Assembly (NCBI GenBank): GCA_964512095.1 | Contig: CAZEIH010000012.1 | Location: 1-64,000, forward strand | From: DTU013 sp964512095 | GTDB taxonomy: Bacteria > Bacillota > Clostridia > Acetivibrionales > DTU013 | Direction of reading: 5' to 3' | DNA length: 64,000 nucleotides | Shown here: piece after piece, positions 27,354 through 35,178 of the stretch | How the letters are laid out: each line of letters opens with the position of its first letter | Position numbering within the stretch: position 1 is the first letter of the stretch | Program-made: the position numbers and the translations under genes | The notes under the pieces: generated by a model | The model's input: only the letters and a program-made list of their open reading frames with translations | The model's database searches: none | Told to the model about the DNA's origin: nothing

Positions 27354-28229
27354 ATGACTTACAATGAAGCATATAGAGAAGGTATAAAAATTCTGAAAAA
27401 TGCGGGAATTGAAGCCCCGGCTAACGATGCCGGGGTTCTGCTTTGCCATGTAGCAGATTGTGATAGGACATTTCTTTATTCCCACGGAAATAATATGCTG
27501 GATATGGGCATAGGACATAAATATGTCGAGATGCTAAATAAACGGGCAGACGGGTATCCGCTTCAGTATCTGACGGGGATACAGGAATTTATGTCACTTA
27601 CATTTGAGGTTGCTCCGGGAGTATTGATACCACGTCAGGATACCGAGCTGCTCGTGGAAACGGTACTGATGTATTGCAGAACGAAAGAAACAACAAGGAC
27701 AGGGAAAACATTACATATCCTCGATTTGTGTACAGGTTCAGGATGTATTGCTATTAGCCTTTCATACCACTTTACCGGCTGTATTGTAACGGCCTTGGAT
27801 ATAATGCCCCAAGCCCTGGAAATTGCTGCAAGGAATGCCAGAAGAATTGGCGTTGCAGACCGTGTGCGCCTTATCCATAGCAATCTGCTTGATAACATAC
27901 CGAGCACACAGGAAAATCTATTCGATGTGATAGTTTCAAACCCTCCATATATCCGTACAGATGATTTAGCAGGTCTTCAGAGAGAAGTTAGGGATTTTGA
28001 ACCCGTCGAGGCACTGGATGGGGGAAAGGATGGGCTTGGTTTATATAGGCCTATTGTAGCTTCGTCTCATGCATATTTGAAAAAGAGTGGCTTACTTGCC
28101 TTGGAAATAGGTTATAACCAGGGGATTGAGGTGACCGGACTCATGGACCGGGACGGCAGATATAAAAATATTAGGGTTCACAAAGACCTGGCGGGAAACG
28201 ACAGGGTTGTTACAGGGGAGCTTGGGTAG
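27354..28229 (+). CDS. prmC: Release factor N5-glutamine methyltransferase PrmC
   Basis: 291 residues. It methylates the Gln of the GGQ motif in release factors RF1 and RF2 using S-adenosylmethionine. The class I methyltransferase motif I is LDLCTGSGCIAISL and the catalytic NPPY is in VSNPPYIRTDD. The N-terminal helical domain (1-85) that binds the release factor is present. It follows the yqhQ-like gene by 7 nt. The release-factor gene prfA, which usually follows or precedes prmC, is not adjacent here. Confidence 0.92.
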   Translation: MTYNEAYREGIKILKNAGIEAPANDAGVLLCHVADCDRTFLYSHGNNMLDMGIGHKYVEMLNKRADGYPLQYLTGIQEFMSLTFEVAPGVLIPRQDTELLVETVLMYCRTKETTRTGKTLHILDLCTGSGCIAISLSYHFTGCIVTALDIMPQALEIAARNARRIGVADRVRLIHSNLLDNIPSTQENLFDVIVSNPPYIRTDDLAGLQREVRDFEPVEALDGGKDGLGLYRPIVASSHAYLKKSGLLALEIGYNQGIEVTGLMDRDGRYKNIRVHKDLAGNDRVVTGELG

Positions 28230-28285
28230 CTTTATCGATGGCGCCAAGGGGCTGTAATAAGCAGTTGGACTACTATATATCTATG

Positions 28286-29455
28286 TTATTTTAGTTCAAG
28301 GAGTGCTAAGGTGATGTCATCCTGAAGGTCATCTGCTGACTTTACACCTGCAAAGGAAAAGGCTGATTGTTTAATTTTGAGCAACAGTTGTTTGGGATTC
28401 AAATGGCTTCTCAGAAGTATCTCTAAAAGCCGGTTCTCACCGTACTGCTCGCTATTGAGGTTTTTCATTTCCAGTATACCGTCGGTATATAAAAAGAATT
28501 TGTCGCCTTGGAGAAGGCTTAGGCTCCCATCCTTATACTCAGGCCTTTCCATCCAATTGCTTATAGGTATTCCCGGCATACGTAGAAGCTCAAACCTGTT
28601 CTCACTGTAAACCACAGGAGTGACATTTAGTCCTGCGTTGGAGTAAAGCATCGTTTTATTGTCCAGATCAATTATTGCATAAAAGATTGTGATGTAAAGC
28701 TCTTCATCCAGCTTGCTTTGATTAAATTCATAATAAAGCTCCTCAAGAGCCTTTGAAGGTGACAGAAGCTTCTTGTTTATAGTCGAACGCAAAAAAACAG
28801 TTAGCAGTGAGGCCTGAACGCCATGCCCTGATACGTCAGCAATGTACATACCAAGATGTGAGCTGTCCACATAAAACACATCGACAAAATCTCCGCCGAG
28901 AGCTTCGCAGGGGAAATATATAAGCGATAGATCTGCCCGGGGATCGTCGGTAGGACCAGGGAGTAAGCTTGCCTGCAACTTTCTGGCCATATCTACCTCT
29001 CTCTTAAGCTTAAGGTTCTGCTCCTGGGTTTTCTCATACAGCTTTTTCACCTGAGTTGTATCCCGCAGTACCTCAACAGTAGCTATAGCCTTACCATGGG
29101 GGTTTCTTAAAGGAGATGACATTACTGAGAACGTCCTACCATTGATGTTTTCTTCCTTTACCTCTGAAACACCGTCAAATAACGCCTTTCTGGAAACACA
29201 GTTATCACAGGGTTCATTGCGGCCAATTACTTCAAAGCATTTCTTCCCAATAGCCTGATGGCCCAGATCTTGTGACATTGCCCTGTTCATATACACAACT
29301 CTGTTTTCAAAGTCCACTACTCTAACCCAGTCGTACATACCGTCAAGTATGTCTTCTATAAATTGTCTGTTTTTATTAATTGATTCCGTATGACCACCCC
29401 TCAACAACATAATATCAAATATTGAAACTTGTGTAAATCTGAAGATATGAGCCAA
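28286..29455 (-). CDS. PAS domain and SpoIIE-type PP2C serine phosphatase
   Basis: 389 residues. A PAS-like domain (about 28-120; MYDWVRVVDFENRVVYMNRA) contains a Cys pair (CDNC) and is joined by a coiled coil (about 130-160) to a PP2C/RsbU-type phosphatase. Its metal-binding motifs GGDFVDVF, ADVSGHGVQA and the late DDITLALLEL are all visible. RsbU-like phosphatases dephosphorylate anti-anti-sigma factors and so activate alternative sigma factors. The start is uncertain: ATG 29455, or ATG 29410 with no clear ribosome site. No rsb partner genes are in the window. Confidence 0.85.
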   Translation of the reverse strand: MAHIFRFTQVSIFDIMLLRGGHTESINKNRQFIEDILDGMYDWVRVVDFENRVVYMNRAMSQDLGHQAIGKKCFEVIGRNEPCDNCVSRKALFDGVSEVKEENINGRTFSVMSSPLRNPHGKAIATVEVLRDTTQVKKLYEKTQEQNLKLKREVDMARKLQASLLPGPTDDPRADLSLIYFPCEALGGDFVDVFYVDSSHLGMYIADVSGHGVQASLLTVFLRSTINKKLLSPSKALEELYYEFNQSKLDEELYITIFYAIIDLDNKTMLYSNAGLNVTPVVYSENRFELLRMPGIPISNWMERPEYKDGSLSLLQGDKFFLYTDGILEMKNLNSEQYGENRLLEILLRSHLNPKQLLLKIKQSAFSFAGVKSADDLQDDITLALLELK

Positions 29456-29542
29456 AATATAGTAATAAATAAAGGTGTTCTGGAAATAATATATACCAAT
29501 GTGTTAAGAAGACTTCCCACTATAATAAATTCAGGAGTAATA

Positions 29543-30154
29543 ATGTTAGCCAAAACAGCCACTAAACAGAAATATATTAATTCCAACAGTAATGCAGCCT
29601 TTACACATTTCACGGATGAGTTGTATGCTCGCCTTAAAGGTGCCCTTGAGAAGGGGGCAAAGTCTATGGTATTTGTATGTATTGGAACTGACCGGTCTAC
29701 CGGTGACAGTCTTGGGCCTCTTATTGGACATAAGATATCAGGGTTAAAAGGAAAAGGTGTGTATGTCTATGGAAGCTTGGAAAGTCCTGTTCATGCAAAA
29801 AACATTGAGGCTATAATGAAGCAAATTTCCCAGGACTGTGAAAATCCTTTTGTTGTTGCTATAGACGCATGCCTTGGAAGTATGGATCATATAGGGTATG
29901 TTGGTGTAGGAGAAGGGCCCATCAAGCCTGGGTCAGGTGTCAATAAGGAACTGGCTCCTGTGGGTGATATGTTTGTGACAGGTATCGTAAACTTTGGTGG
30001 CTTTATGGATTTTCTTGTGCTCCAGAATACCCGGCTATTTACTGTCATGAAGATAGCGGATCTGATTTCCACAGGGATTCGTTATGTTATGTGGAAGCTT
30101 GATAAAGACACAGAACAATTGCCAGGCCTATATACAAGCAGACTTCAAATGTGA
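29543..30154 (+). CDS. yyaC: Spore protease YyaC
   Basis: 203 residues from ATG 29543 with AGGAG five bases upstream; the frame extends upstream but without a ribosome site. Motifs CIGTDRSTGDSLGPLIG and VVAIDACLGS are conserved in YyaC, a germination-protease-like family that processes small acid-soluble spore proteins or related substrates. Its presence supports sporulation. The adjacent phosphatase gene is divergent. Confidence 0.88.
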   Translation: MLAKTATKQKYINSNSNAAFTHFTDELYARLKGALEKGAKSMVFVCIGTDRSTGDSLGPLIGHKISGLKGKGVYVYGSLESPVHAKNIEAIMKQISQDCENPFVVAIDACLGSMDHIGYVGVGEGPIKPGSGVNKELAPVGDMFVTGIVNFGGFMDFLVLQNTRLFTVMKIADLISTGIRYVMWKLDKDTEQLPGLYTSRLQM

Positions 30155-30281
30155 CACTATAATAGTGGTAATCCAAATATATTCAGACTTTTTTTAAATA
30201 TGGCATTATAATAATATATAACAGCTTTATATGATATGAAGAGCATTTGACACTATGCGAGTATATTGGGGAGGATTATTT

Positions 30282-30800
30282 ATGAGGAGTACAGGGAAGA
30301 CGCTTGGCGGTATTCTGGTAAGCCTTGGAATACTGTTCCTGTTACAAAATTTGGGCATTCTAAATATTTGGGGCATCCTAGCATTTACTATATCCAGGCT
30401 TTGGCCAACACTATTCATTGTTTTGCCTGGGGTTTTGTTCCATTTGAAATTCTTTTCCGGCGGAAGGAGAAATGCGGGTATCCTTGTACCTGGAGGCATA
30501 TTGTTGATAATTGGCATGACACTACAGTTCAATATGCTATATGGCGGCTGGGGACTCACATGGCCTTTCTTTATATTCTCAGTGGCATTTGGCCTTTATG
30601 AGCTCTACTATTTTGGTAACAGGGAGAGAGGATTGCTTATACCTGTAGGAATAATTGGTGGGCTTTCAGCCATATTTTTCTTAGCGTTCTCGATGAAAAG
30701 GATATTAGGTTTCGATACCGGAAGATATGCAATACCGGTGGTGCTAATTGTTATAGGATTCTTAGTACTGACACGAGGGAAAAAGAGAAAAGGCTATTGA
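30282..30800 (+). CDS. LiaF/DUF5668-like membrane protein
   Basis: 172 residues from ATG 30282, with GGGGAGG upstream. Five or six short membrane helices carry repeated GI-L-LL-N patterns (GILFLLQNLGIL). This resembles the membrane half of LiaF-type envelope-stress proteins (DUF5668), without their C-terminal cytoplasmic domain. No liaRS genes adjoin. Role unknown; probably envelope-associated. Confidence 0.6.
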   Translation: MRSTGKTLGGILVSLGILFLLQNLGILNIWGILAFTISRLWPTLFIVLPGVLFHLKFFSGGRRNAGILVPGGILLIIGMTLQFNMLYGGWGLTWPFFIFSVAFGLYELYYFGNRERGLLIPVGIIGGLSAIFFLAFSMKRILGFDTGRYAIPVVLIVIGFLVLTRGKKRKGY

Positions 30801-30879
30801 AATTTTATTTTTCTAGTTTATGACCAGATATTGGGGGTAATATAGATAGAGAATAAGTCTAAGTAAAGGAGATGATGTT

Positions 30880-31041
30880 GTGGATAAATATGTGTGTACG
30901 GCTTGTGGTTACATTTATGATCCTGAGCAGGGAGATCCCGATTCAGGCATTGCCCCTGGCACACCCTTTGAAGATATCCCTGAGGATTGGGTTTGCCCCC
31001 TTTGCGGAGTTGGTAAGGATATGTTCGAAAAGGAAGAATAG
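30880..31041 (+). CDS. Rubredoxin
   Basis: 53 residues, starting at GTG 30880 after AAAGGAG. CTACGYIYDP and CPLCGVGK provide the four cysteines that bind a single iron atom, and the GDPDSGIAPGT and DWVCPLCG signatures are complete. Rubredoxins carry single electrons, for example to superoxide reductase or rubrerythrin in anaerobes. A terminator follows directly, so the gene is probably monocistronic. Confidence 0.95.
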   Translation: MDKYVCTACGYIYDPEQGDPDSGIAPGTPFEDIPEDWVCPLCGVGKDMFEKEE

Positions 31042-31059
31042 ATTTAAGCAAAAAACGGG

Positions 31060-31096
31060 GTCTGCCGCTGTAATAACACAGGCAGACTCTTTTTTT
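31060..31096 (+). terminator. Intrinsic terminator after rubredoxin
   Basis: GTCTGCC (31060-31066) pairs with GGCAGAC (31081-31087), followed by CT and a run of seven T. Confidence 0.85.
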
Positions 31097-31157
31097 GAGA
31101 GAATGGCAAATTAGTGATTGAAATATAAGAAAAATATGTTAATATATAAGTACGGTG

Positions 31158-31257
31158 AACTCAATAGTGAGTTATACCGATTATTTTAGGTATCATATTC
31201 GGTAAAGGAACAATGGCGTTCTTAGACAATCTACTGGTTGTTTAAGTGCGCTTTTTT
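31158..31257 (+). promoter_or_regulatory. Structured leader of glnA (four hairpins, attenuator-like)
   Basis: Four stems precede glnA. AACTCA/TGAGTT is at 31158-31173 and TACCGA/TCGGTA at 31175-31204. AGGAAC/GTTCTT with the six-base loop AATGGC is at 31206-31223. TTAGACAATC/GGTTGTTTAA lies at 31222-31245 and is followed by GTGCGC and six T (31252-31257). The third and fourth share two bases, so they may compete. A loop with A at 1 and G at 4 resembles the RNA targets of ANTAR proteins, known upstream of nitrogen genes. The assignment is tentative. Confidence 0.5.
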
Positions 31258-31281
31258 AGTCAAAATTGGGGGTGTATGTAT

Positions 31282-32616
31282 ATGCCGGATTACACTAAGG
31301 AAGATATTATTAGGATTGTGCAGGAAGAGGGAGTAGAATTCATACGGCTACAGTTTACTGATATATTTGGTATGCTGAAGAATGTTGCAATAACGGCAAG
31401 ACAGCTTGAACGAGCGCTGGACAATAAGTGTATGTTTGATGGATCGTCTATTGAAGGATTTGTCAGGATTGAAGAGTCCGACATGTATTTAAGGCCGGAT
31501 ATCAATTCGTTTATTATTTTTCCATGGAAGCCACAGATGGGGAAGGTTGCAAGGCTGATATGCGACGTATATACAGCTGATGATAAGCCCTTTGAGGGAG
31601 ATCCCAGATATGTTCTTAAAAGGGCTCTGAAAAAAGCGGCGAATATGGGTTACGACACACTTAATGTTGGCCCTGAATGTGAATTCTTTTTATTCTTAAC
31701 TGATAGCGAGGGTAAGCCTACTACCATAACACATGACAAGGCAGGATATTTCGACTTGGGACCTGTGGACTTGGGTGAAAATGCAAGAAGAGACATGTGC
31801 CTTTCACTAGAGGAGATGGGATTTGAAGTTGAGGCATCTCACCATGAGGAAGCACCAGGCCAACACGAGATAGATTTTAAATATGCGGATGCTCTTACTG
31901 CGGCTGATGCCATATTGACATTTAAACTGGTGGTCAAAACCATTGCCCAGAGGCATGGACTGCATGCTACATTTATGCCAAAGCCTATTTATGGTATAGC
32001 TGGATCTGGTATGCACATAAACACGTCTCTTTTTAAAGATGGTAGGAACATGTTTTTTAATGAGAATGACCCCCTCCAGCTAAGTCAGGAGGCATACTGG
32101 TTCATTGGGGGAATGATGAAAAATATGAGAGCTATAACAGCCCTAACAAACCCTCTTGTCAATTCATACAAGAGACTAATTCCAGGCTATGAAGCTCCTG
32201 TTTACATTGCATGGTCTGCCAGGAACAGAAGCCCACTGATAAGAGTTCCGGCTGCTCGGGGAACAAATACAAGGCTCGAACTCAGATGCCCTGATCCCAG
32301 CTGTAACCCTTATCTTGCACTTGCGGCAATTCTTTCGGCAGGGCTGGATGGAATTGAAAACAGAATTATGCCCCCTGATCCTATAAACAAGAACCTATAT
32401 GATATGTGTGATAAGGATAGGGATGCTGCGAAGATCAATGTGTTACCAGGAAGCTTGGATGAAGCGATATCTGAAATGTACGCAAGTGACTTTGCCAGAG
32501 AAGTGCTTGGAGATCACATTTTCAGTAAGTATATAGAGGCCAAGAGGAAAGAGTGCAATGAATATAGAACTAGGGTTAGTAGATGGGAAATTGATGCTTA
32601 TCTGAAAATCTATTGA
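31282..32616 (+). CDS. glnA: Glutamine synthetase, type I
   Basis: 444 residues from ATG 31282 (TGGGGGTG seven bases upstream); the extension to 31246 falls in the leader. It condenses ammonium and glutamate with ATP and is the main entry of nitrogen. Motifs include DGSSIEGF, the metal-binding NVGPECEFFLF, EAPGQHEIDFKYAD, and MPKPIYGIAGSGMH. The length and absence of an adenylylation Tyr loop fit the Gram-positive I-alpha form, which is controlled by feedback and by gene expression. A structured leader precedes it, and no regulator gene adjoins. Confidence 0.95.
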   Translation: MPDYTKEDIIRIVQEEGVEFIRLQFTDIFGMLKNVAITARQLERALDNKCMFDGSSIEGFVRIEESDMYLRPDINSFIIFPWKPQMGKVARLICDVYTADDKPFEGDPRYVLKRALKKAANMGYDTLNVGPECEFFLFLTDSEGKPTTITHDKAGYFDLGPVDLGENARRDMCLSLEEMGFEVEASHHEEAPGQHEIDFKYADALTAADAILTFKLVVKTIAQRHGLHATFMPKPIYGIAGSGMHINTSLFKDGRNMFFNENDPLQLSQEAYWFIGGMMKNMRAITALTNPLVNSYKRLIPGYEAPVYIAWSARNRSPLIRVPAARGTNTRLELRCPDPSCNPYLALAAILSAGLDGIENRIMPPDPINKNLYDMCDKDRDAAKINVLPGSLDEAISEMYASDFAREVLGDHIFSKYIEAKRKECNEYRTRVSRWEIDAYLKIY

Positions 32617-32650
32617 GAATGTATTGAGGACATAATGTGGAGTAATGTCA

Positions 32651-32750
32651 GGTCGGCGATAAATAAAGACAAATAAAGACGAATAAATTAGCTTCCTTGG
32701 TCAGGTGGAATTCAGTCTCCACCTGACTCCCTGAGCGAAGCGAATTGACT
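32651..32750 (+). repeat. Dispersed intergenic repeat, copy C
   Basis: It begins at GGTCGGCGAT, with a duplicated AAATAAAGAC segment. It then carries a perfect 10-bp stem, GTCAGGTGGA (32700-32709) with TCCACCTGAC (32718-32727), and ends CTGAGCGAAGCGAATTGACT. The left arm of the first hairpin is missing. It lies 34 nt after glnA and 46 nt before the DUF951 gene. Confidence 0.88.
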
Positions 32751-32796
32751 GGCAGAAGCGGTTGAACTAGCACACAGTAACAAGGAGTGAAGGAAA

Positions 32797-33009
32797 ATGG
32801 CAGACAGGTTTTGCTTAAGGGATGTTGTAGAGTTTAGAAAGAAACATCCTTGTGGAAGCAAGCAATGGGAGGTAATGCGAACTGGGGCGGACTTCCGGGT
32901 GAAATGCCTGGGGTGTGGCCATCAGCTAATGATGCCCAGACCTAAATTTGAGAAAAGCGTAAAAAAAATTATCATATCAAATCTTCCAACAGATCCGGCG
33001 GGCAATTGA
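32797..33009 (+). CDS. DUF951 family protein (YyzM-like)
   Basis: 70 residues. The signature DVVEFRKKHPCGSKQWEV and the Cys motif CLGCGHQLMMPR match the DUF951 family of small basic proteins found across Firmicutes. Three cysteines and a His may bind zinc. A role in RNA or DNA binding has been proposed, but the function is not known. AAGGAG precedes the ATG, and the transcription terminator spans the stop codon. Confidence 0.85.
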   Translation: MADRFCLRDVVEFRKKHPCGSKQWEVMRTGADFRVKCLGCGHQLMMPRPKFEKSVKKIIISNLPTDPAGN

Positions 33010-33022
33010 CACCGGATTTTTT
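32993..33022 (+). terminator. Intrinsic terminator overlapping the DUF951 stop codon
   Basis: ATCCGG (32993-32998) pairs with CCGGAT (33012-33017), followed by TTTTTT. The stop codon TGA (33007-33009) is within the loop. Confidence 0.8.
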
Positions 33023-33085
33023 AGTATTCTTTAGAGCATTATTGAAATAATAACTTTAAAGAATTCAATTAATGGGGATGATTTG

Positions 33086-34360
33086 ATGTTCAGAGAAAGA
33101 GGAAGATTAACAGGAATTACAGGTACGCTGCTTATTTCACTGCTGACCTCTTTGGCTGTAGCTATGCTTGTGCTATACGCTGCACCCAGGTACATTTCAT
33201 TTAGTGCCCCCAAGGCCGATGGCGGAAATGGCACTATGCAAATACAGAGGAAGGAGGGGCACAGTATTGAAGGTCAACAATATTCTGACGGGGCAAAACA
33301 AAATGACCGGAATCCAGATGTTCGACCAGACAGGGCATTGGCAGGAGGAGCAGCTGATGAAATGACTTTGATGGATACTAGCGGAAATGCAATACCAGTG
33401 ACCCAGCATGTGGCAAAGACCGCTACAGAGGGTGTGGTTGGCATTACAGTTGAGAGGGCCGCTAGGAATAATTTGTTTGACAAAAACAGGGAGACGGAGG
33501 TTGGGTTTGGATCGGGTGTTGTAGTTAGTACTGATGGATATATATTAACAAACAATCATGTTGCAGGAGGCAAGAGTAATAGAATAATAGTTTCCTTTGC
33601 AGATGGAAGAAATGTGGATGGAGTAGTTGTATGGTCTGATCCTGTACTGGATTTGGCAGCAGTGAAGGTAAACCTAACAGGACTTAAGCCTTTGCAGCTT
33701 GGTGATGCAACCACGCTAGAAGTAGGCGAGAATGCGATTGCTATAGGCAACCCACTGGGGTTGGATTTTCAGAGGACTGTAACATCGGGGATTATCAGTG
33801 CTCTTAACAGGACTATAAGCATAGAGAGTGAAGCAGGAACAAATTACATGGAGGACCTAATTCAGACCGATGCAAGTATAAACCCCGGAAATAGCGGCGG
33901 ACCGCTATTGAATTCCAAAGGTGAGGTCATAGGTATTAATACGGTAAAGGTTAGCAGTGCAGAAGGCATGGGGTTTGCTATTCCAATCAACATTACCAAG
34001 CCTGTGGTAGAAAGGTTGATTGCAACTGGTACTTTTGAGGAACCTTACATGGGCGTGTTTGCATATGATGGAAACATTATACCCTATATTGATGGTGAAT
34101 CTAGCATAAAAAAAGGTATATATGTAGCATATGTGGACGCACATGGTCCAGCGCATAAGGCTGGAATACGAGAGGGCTGCATTATTAGGCAGGTGGATGG
34201 CCGGGAAATCAATACAATGATACAGCTACGAACATATATGTATTCCAAATCTCCTGGGGACTCCATACAGATAAGCCATAAGCTACATGGCTCAAATAGC
34301 TGGACTACAACGACATTGGTTCTTGCGAGAAAGGAAAGAGATGGGCTAATTACACGGTAA
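33086..34360 (+). CDS. HtrA-like serine protease
   Basis: 424 residues from ATG 33086 with GGGGATG upstream. One N-terminal membrane helix (about 10-32) anchors a polar linker (about 45-105) and a trypsin-like domain with the triad His158 (TNNHVAGG), Asp189 (DPVLDLAAV) and Ser270 (NPGNSGGPL). A PDZ domain follows (about 320-410, HGPAHKAGIREGCIIRQVDG). It degrades or refolds damaged exported proteins at the outer face of the membrane. In Bacillus an htrA gene closes the wal operon; here the protease is 16 kb away and paired with a small unknown gene. Confidence 0.93.
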   Translation: MFRERGRLTGITGTLLISLLTSLAVAMLVLYAAPRYISFSAPKADGGNGTMQIQRKEGHSIEGQQYSDGAKQNDRNPDVRPDRALAGGAADEMTLMDTSGNAIPVTQHVAKTATEGVVGITVERAARNNLFDKNRETEVGFGSGVVVSTDGYILTNNHVAGGKSNRIIVSFADGRNVDGVVVWSDPVLDLAAVKVNLTGLKPLQLGDATTLEVGENAIAIGNPLGLDFQRTVTSGIISALNRTISIESEAGTNYMEDLIQTDASINPGNSGGPLLNSKGEVIGINTVKVSSAEGMGFAIPINITKPVVERLIATGTFEEPYMGVFAYDGNIIPYIDGESSIKKGIYVAYVDAHGPAHKAGIREGCIIRQVDGREINTMIQLRTYMYSKSPGDSIQISHKLHGSNSWTTTTLVLARKERDGLITR

Positions 34361-34422
34361 TGTATAATATATTACTCAAATTGGAAACACTTACTCCTGA
34401 ATACGTGTGGGAGGTGGCTTTA

Positions 34423-34710
34423 ATGGCAGGTGCAGCCAAGAACAGTCTGGATTTTGACAAAATGATAAGGCTTTACTTAAAGCAAGCAAGAGAGAAGCTT
34501 AATGGAGACCTATCAGGTACAAGGGAGGCAATAAAGCTTATTGCAGCAGATAAAACCAGGAATTTTATTGAGATAATGGACAGGGGTCTAAGCAAAGAGG
34601 AAAGAGAGTACCTGAAGGCACTTATTGTGGTAAGTATGAGACAATCCTTCTGCTATGGCTACAGTATAGGAAAATTTGAGGGAAATACTAATGAGAGGAT
34701 ATACTTATAG
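34423..34710 (+). CDS. Small protein of unknown function downstream of the HtrA protease
   Basis: 95 residues from ATG 34423, which follows GGGAGG; the same frame could start at ATG 34360, overlapping the protease stop codon by one base and giving 116 residues. The protein looks helical, with regular charged patterns (DFDKMIRLYLKQAREKLNG) and no signal peptide or membrane segment. I do not recognise the family. Tight linkage suggests co-expression with the protease. Confidence 0.55.
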   Translation: MAGAAKNSLDFDKMIRLYLKQAREKLNGDLSGTREAIKLIAADKTRNFIEIMDRGLSKEEREYLKALIVVSMRQSFCYGYSIGKFEGNTNERIYL

Positions 34711-34773
34711 AACAAAGTGCATGAAAGCATAAAAAAGTTCTATAAAAGTGGGCAATAAAGGTTAATATTTTAG

Positions 34774-34802
34774 TTGACACTGCTCTGGAGTGTTGATACA
34801 AT
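34774..34802 (+). promoter_or_regulatory. Promoter of the ilv-leu operon
   Basis: TTGACA (34774-34779), 17-bp spacer, TACAAT (34797-34802). Transcription would start around 34809 and run through the T-box leader. Confidence 0.8.
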
Positions 34803-34829
34803 GTTATACAATCATTTTAAATATGGCAA

Positions 34830-35085
34830 GGCAATGAAGGAAACAAGACAGGACTAAATGCCAAAGAGAGCCGGTGGGTGGTGTGAACCGGTGCATAGAA
34901 ACTGTGTATAGCTCATTCCGGAGCATCATCATCGAGGATTCTTAACAAGATGATGACGATGGCTACGTTACAGCCAAGTACACCAGTACTTACTGAGGGC
35001 AGACAGATGCTTGCCAAATCAGGGTGGTACCACGTTGGACTATATCCTTCGTCCCTGCAGAAATGCAGTTGGCGAGGGTTTTTTT
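34830..35085 (+). promoter_or_regulatory. T-box riboswitch with terminator, probably leucine-specific
   Basis: The Stem I AG-bulge region (AGAGAGCCGGTGGGTGG), the downstream GTGAACCGG, and the invariant T-box AGGGTGGTACCACG (35021-35034) are all present. A terminator (35046-35085; CCTTCGTC with GGCGAGGG, seven T) can compete with the antiterminator. The specifier region reads ...TATAGCTCATTCCGGAGC; the triplet CTC (34912-34914) stands at the expected place, matching tRNA-Leu(GAG). When that tRNA is uncharged it binds the leader and lets transcription continue into ilvB. Specifier assignment rests on position only. Confidence 0.93.
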
Positions 35086-35178
35086 ATAATATTCAGCATA
35101 GAACGCGTTGAAGAATTTGGTCAGATACAGGATAGACAGAGGGAATTGTGGCGTAAGCTATACGGACGGAGGTGCGAT

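Noticed and set aside
31206..31223. Firm call of an ANTAR-controlled riboswitch
   Set aside because: Only one of the two expected hexaloop hairpins fits; kept as a tentative finding instead.
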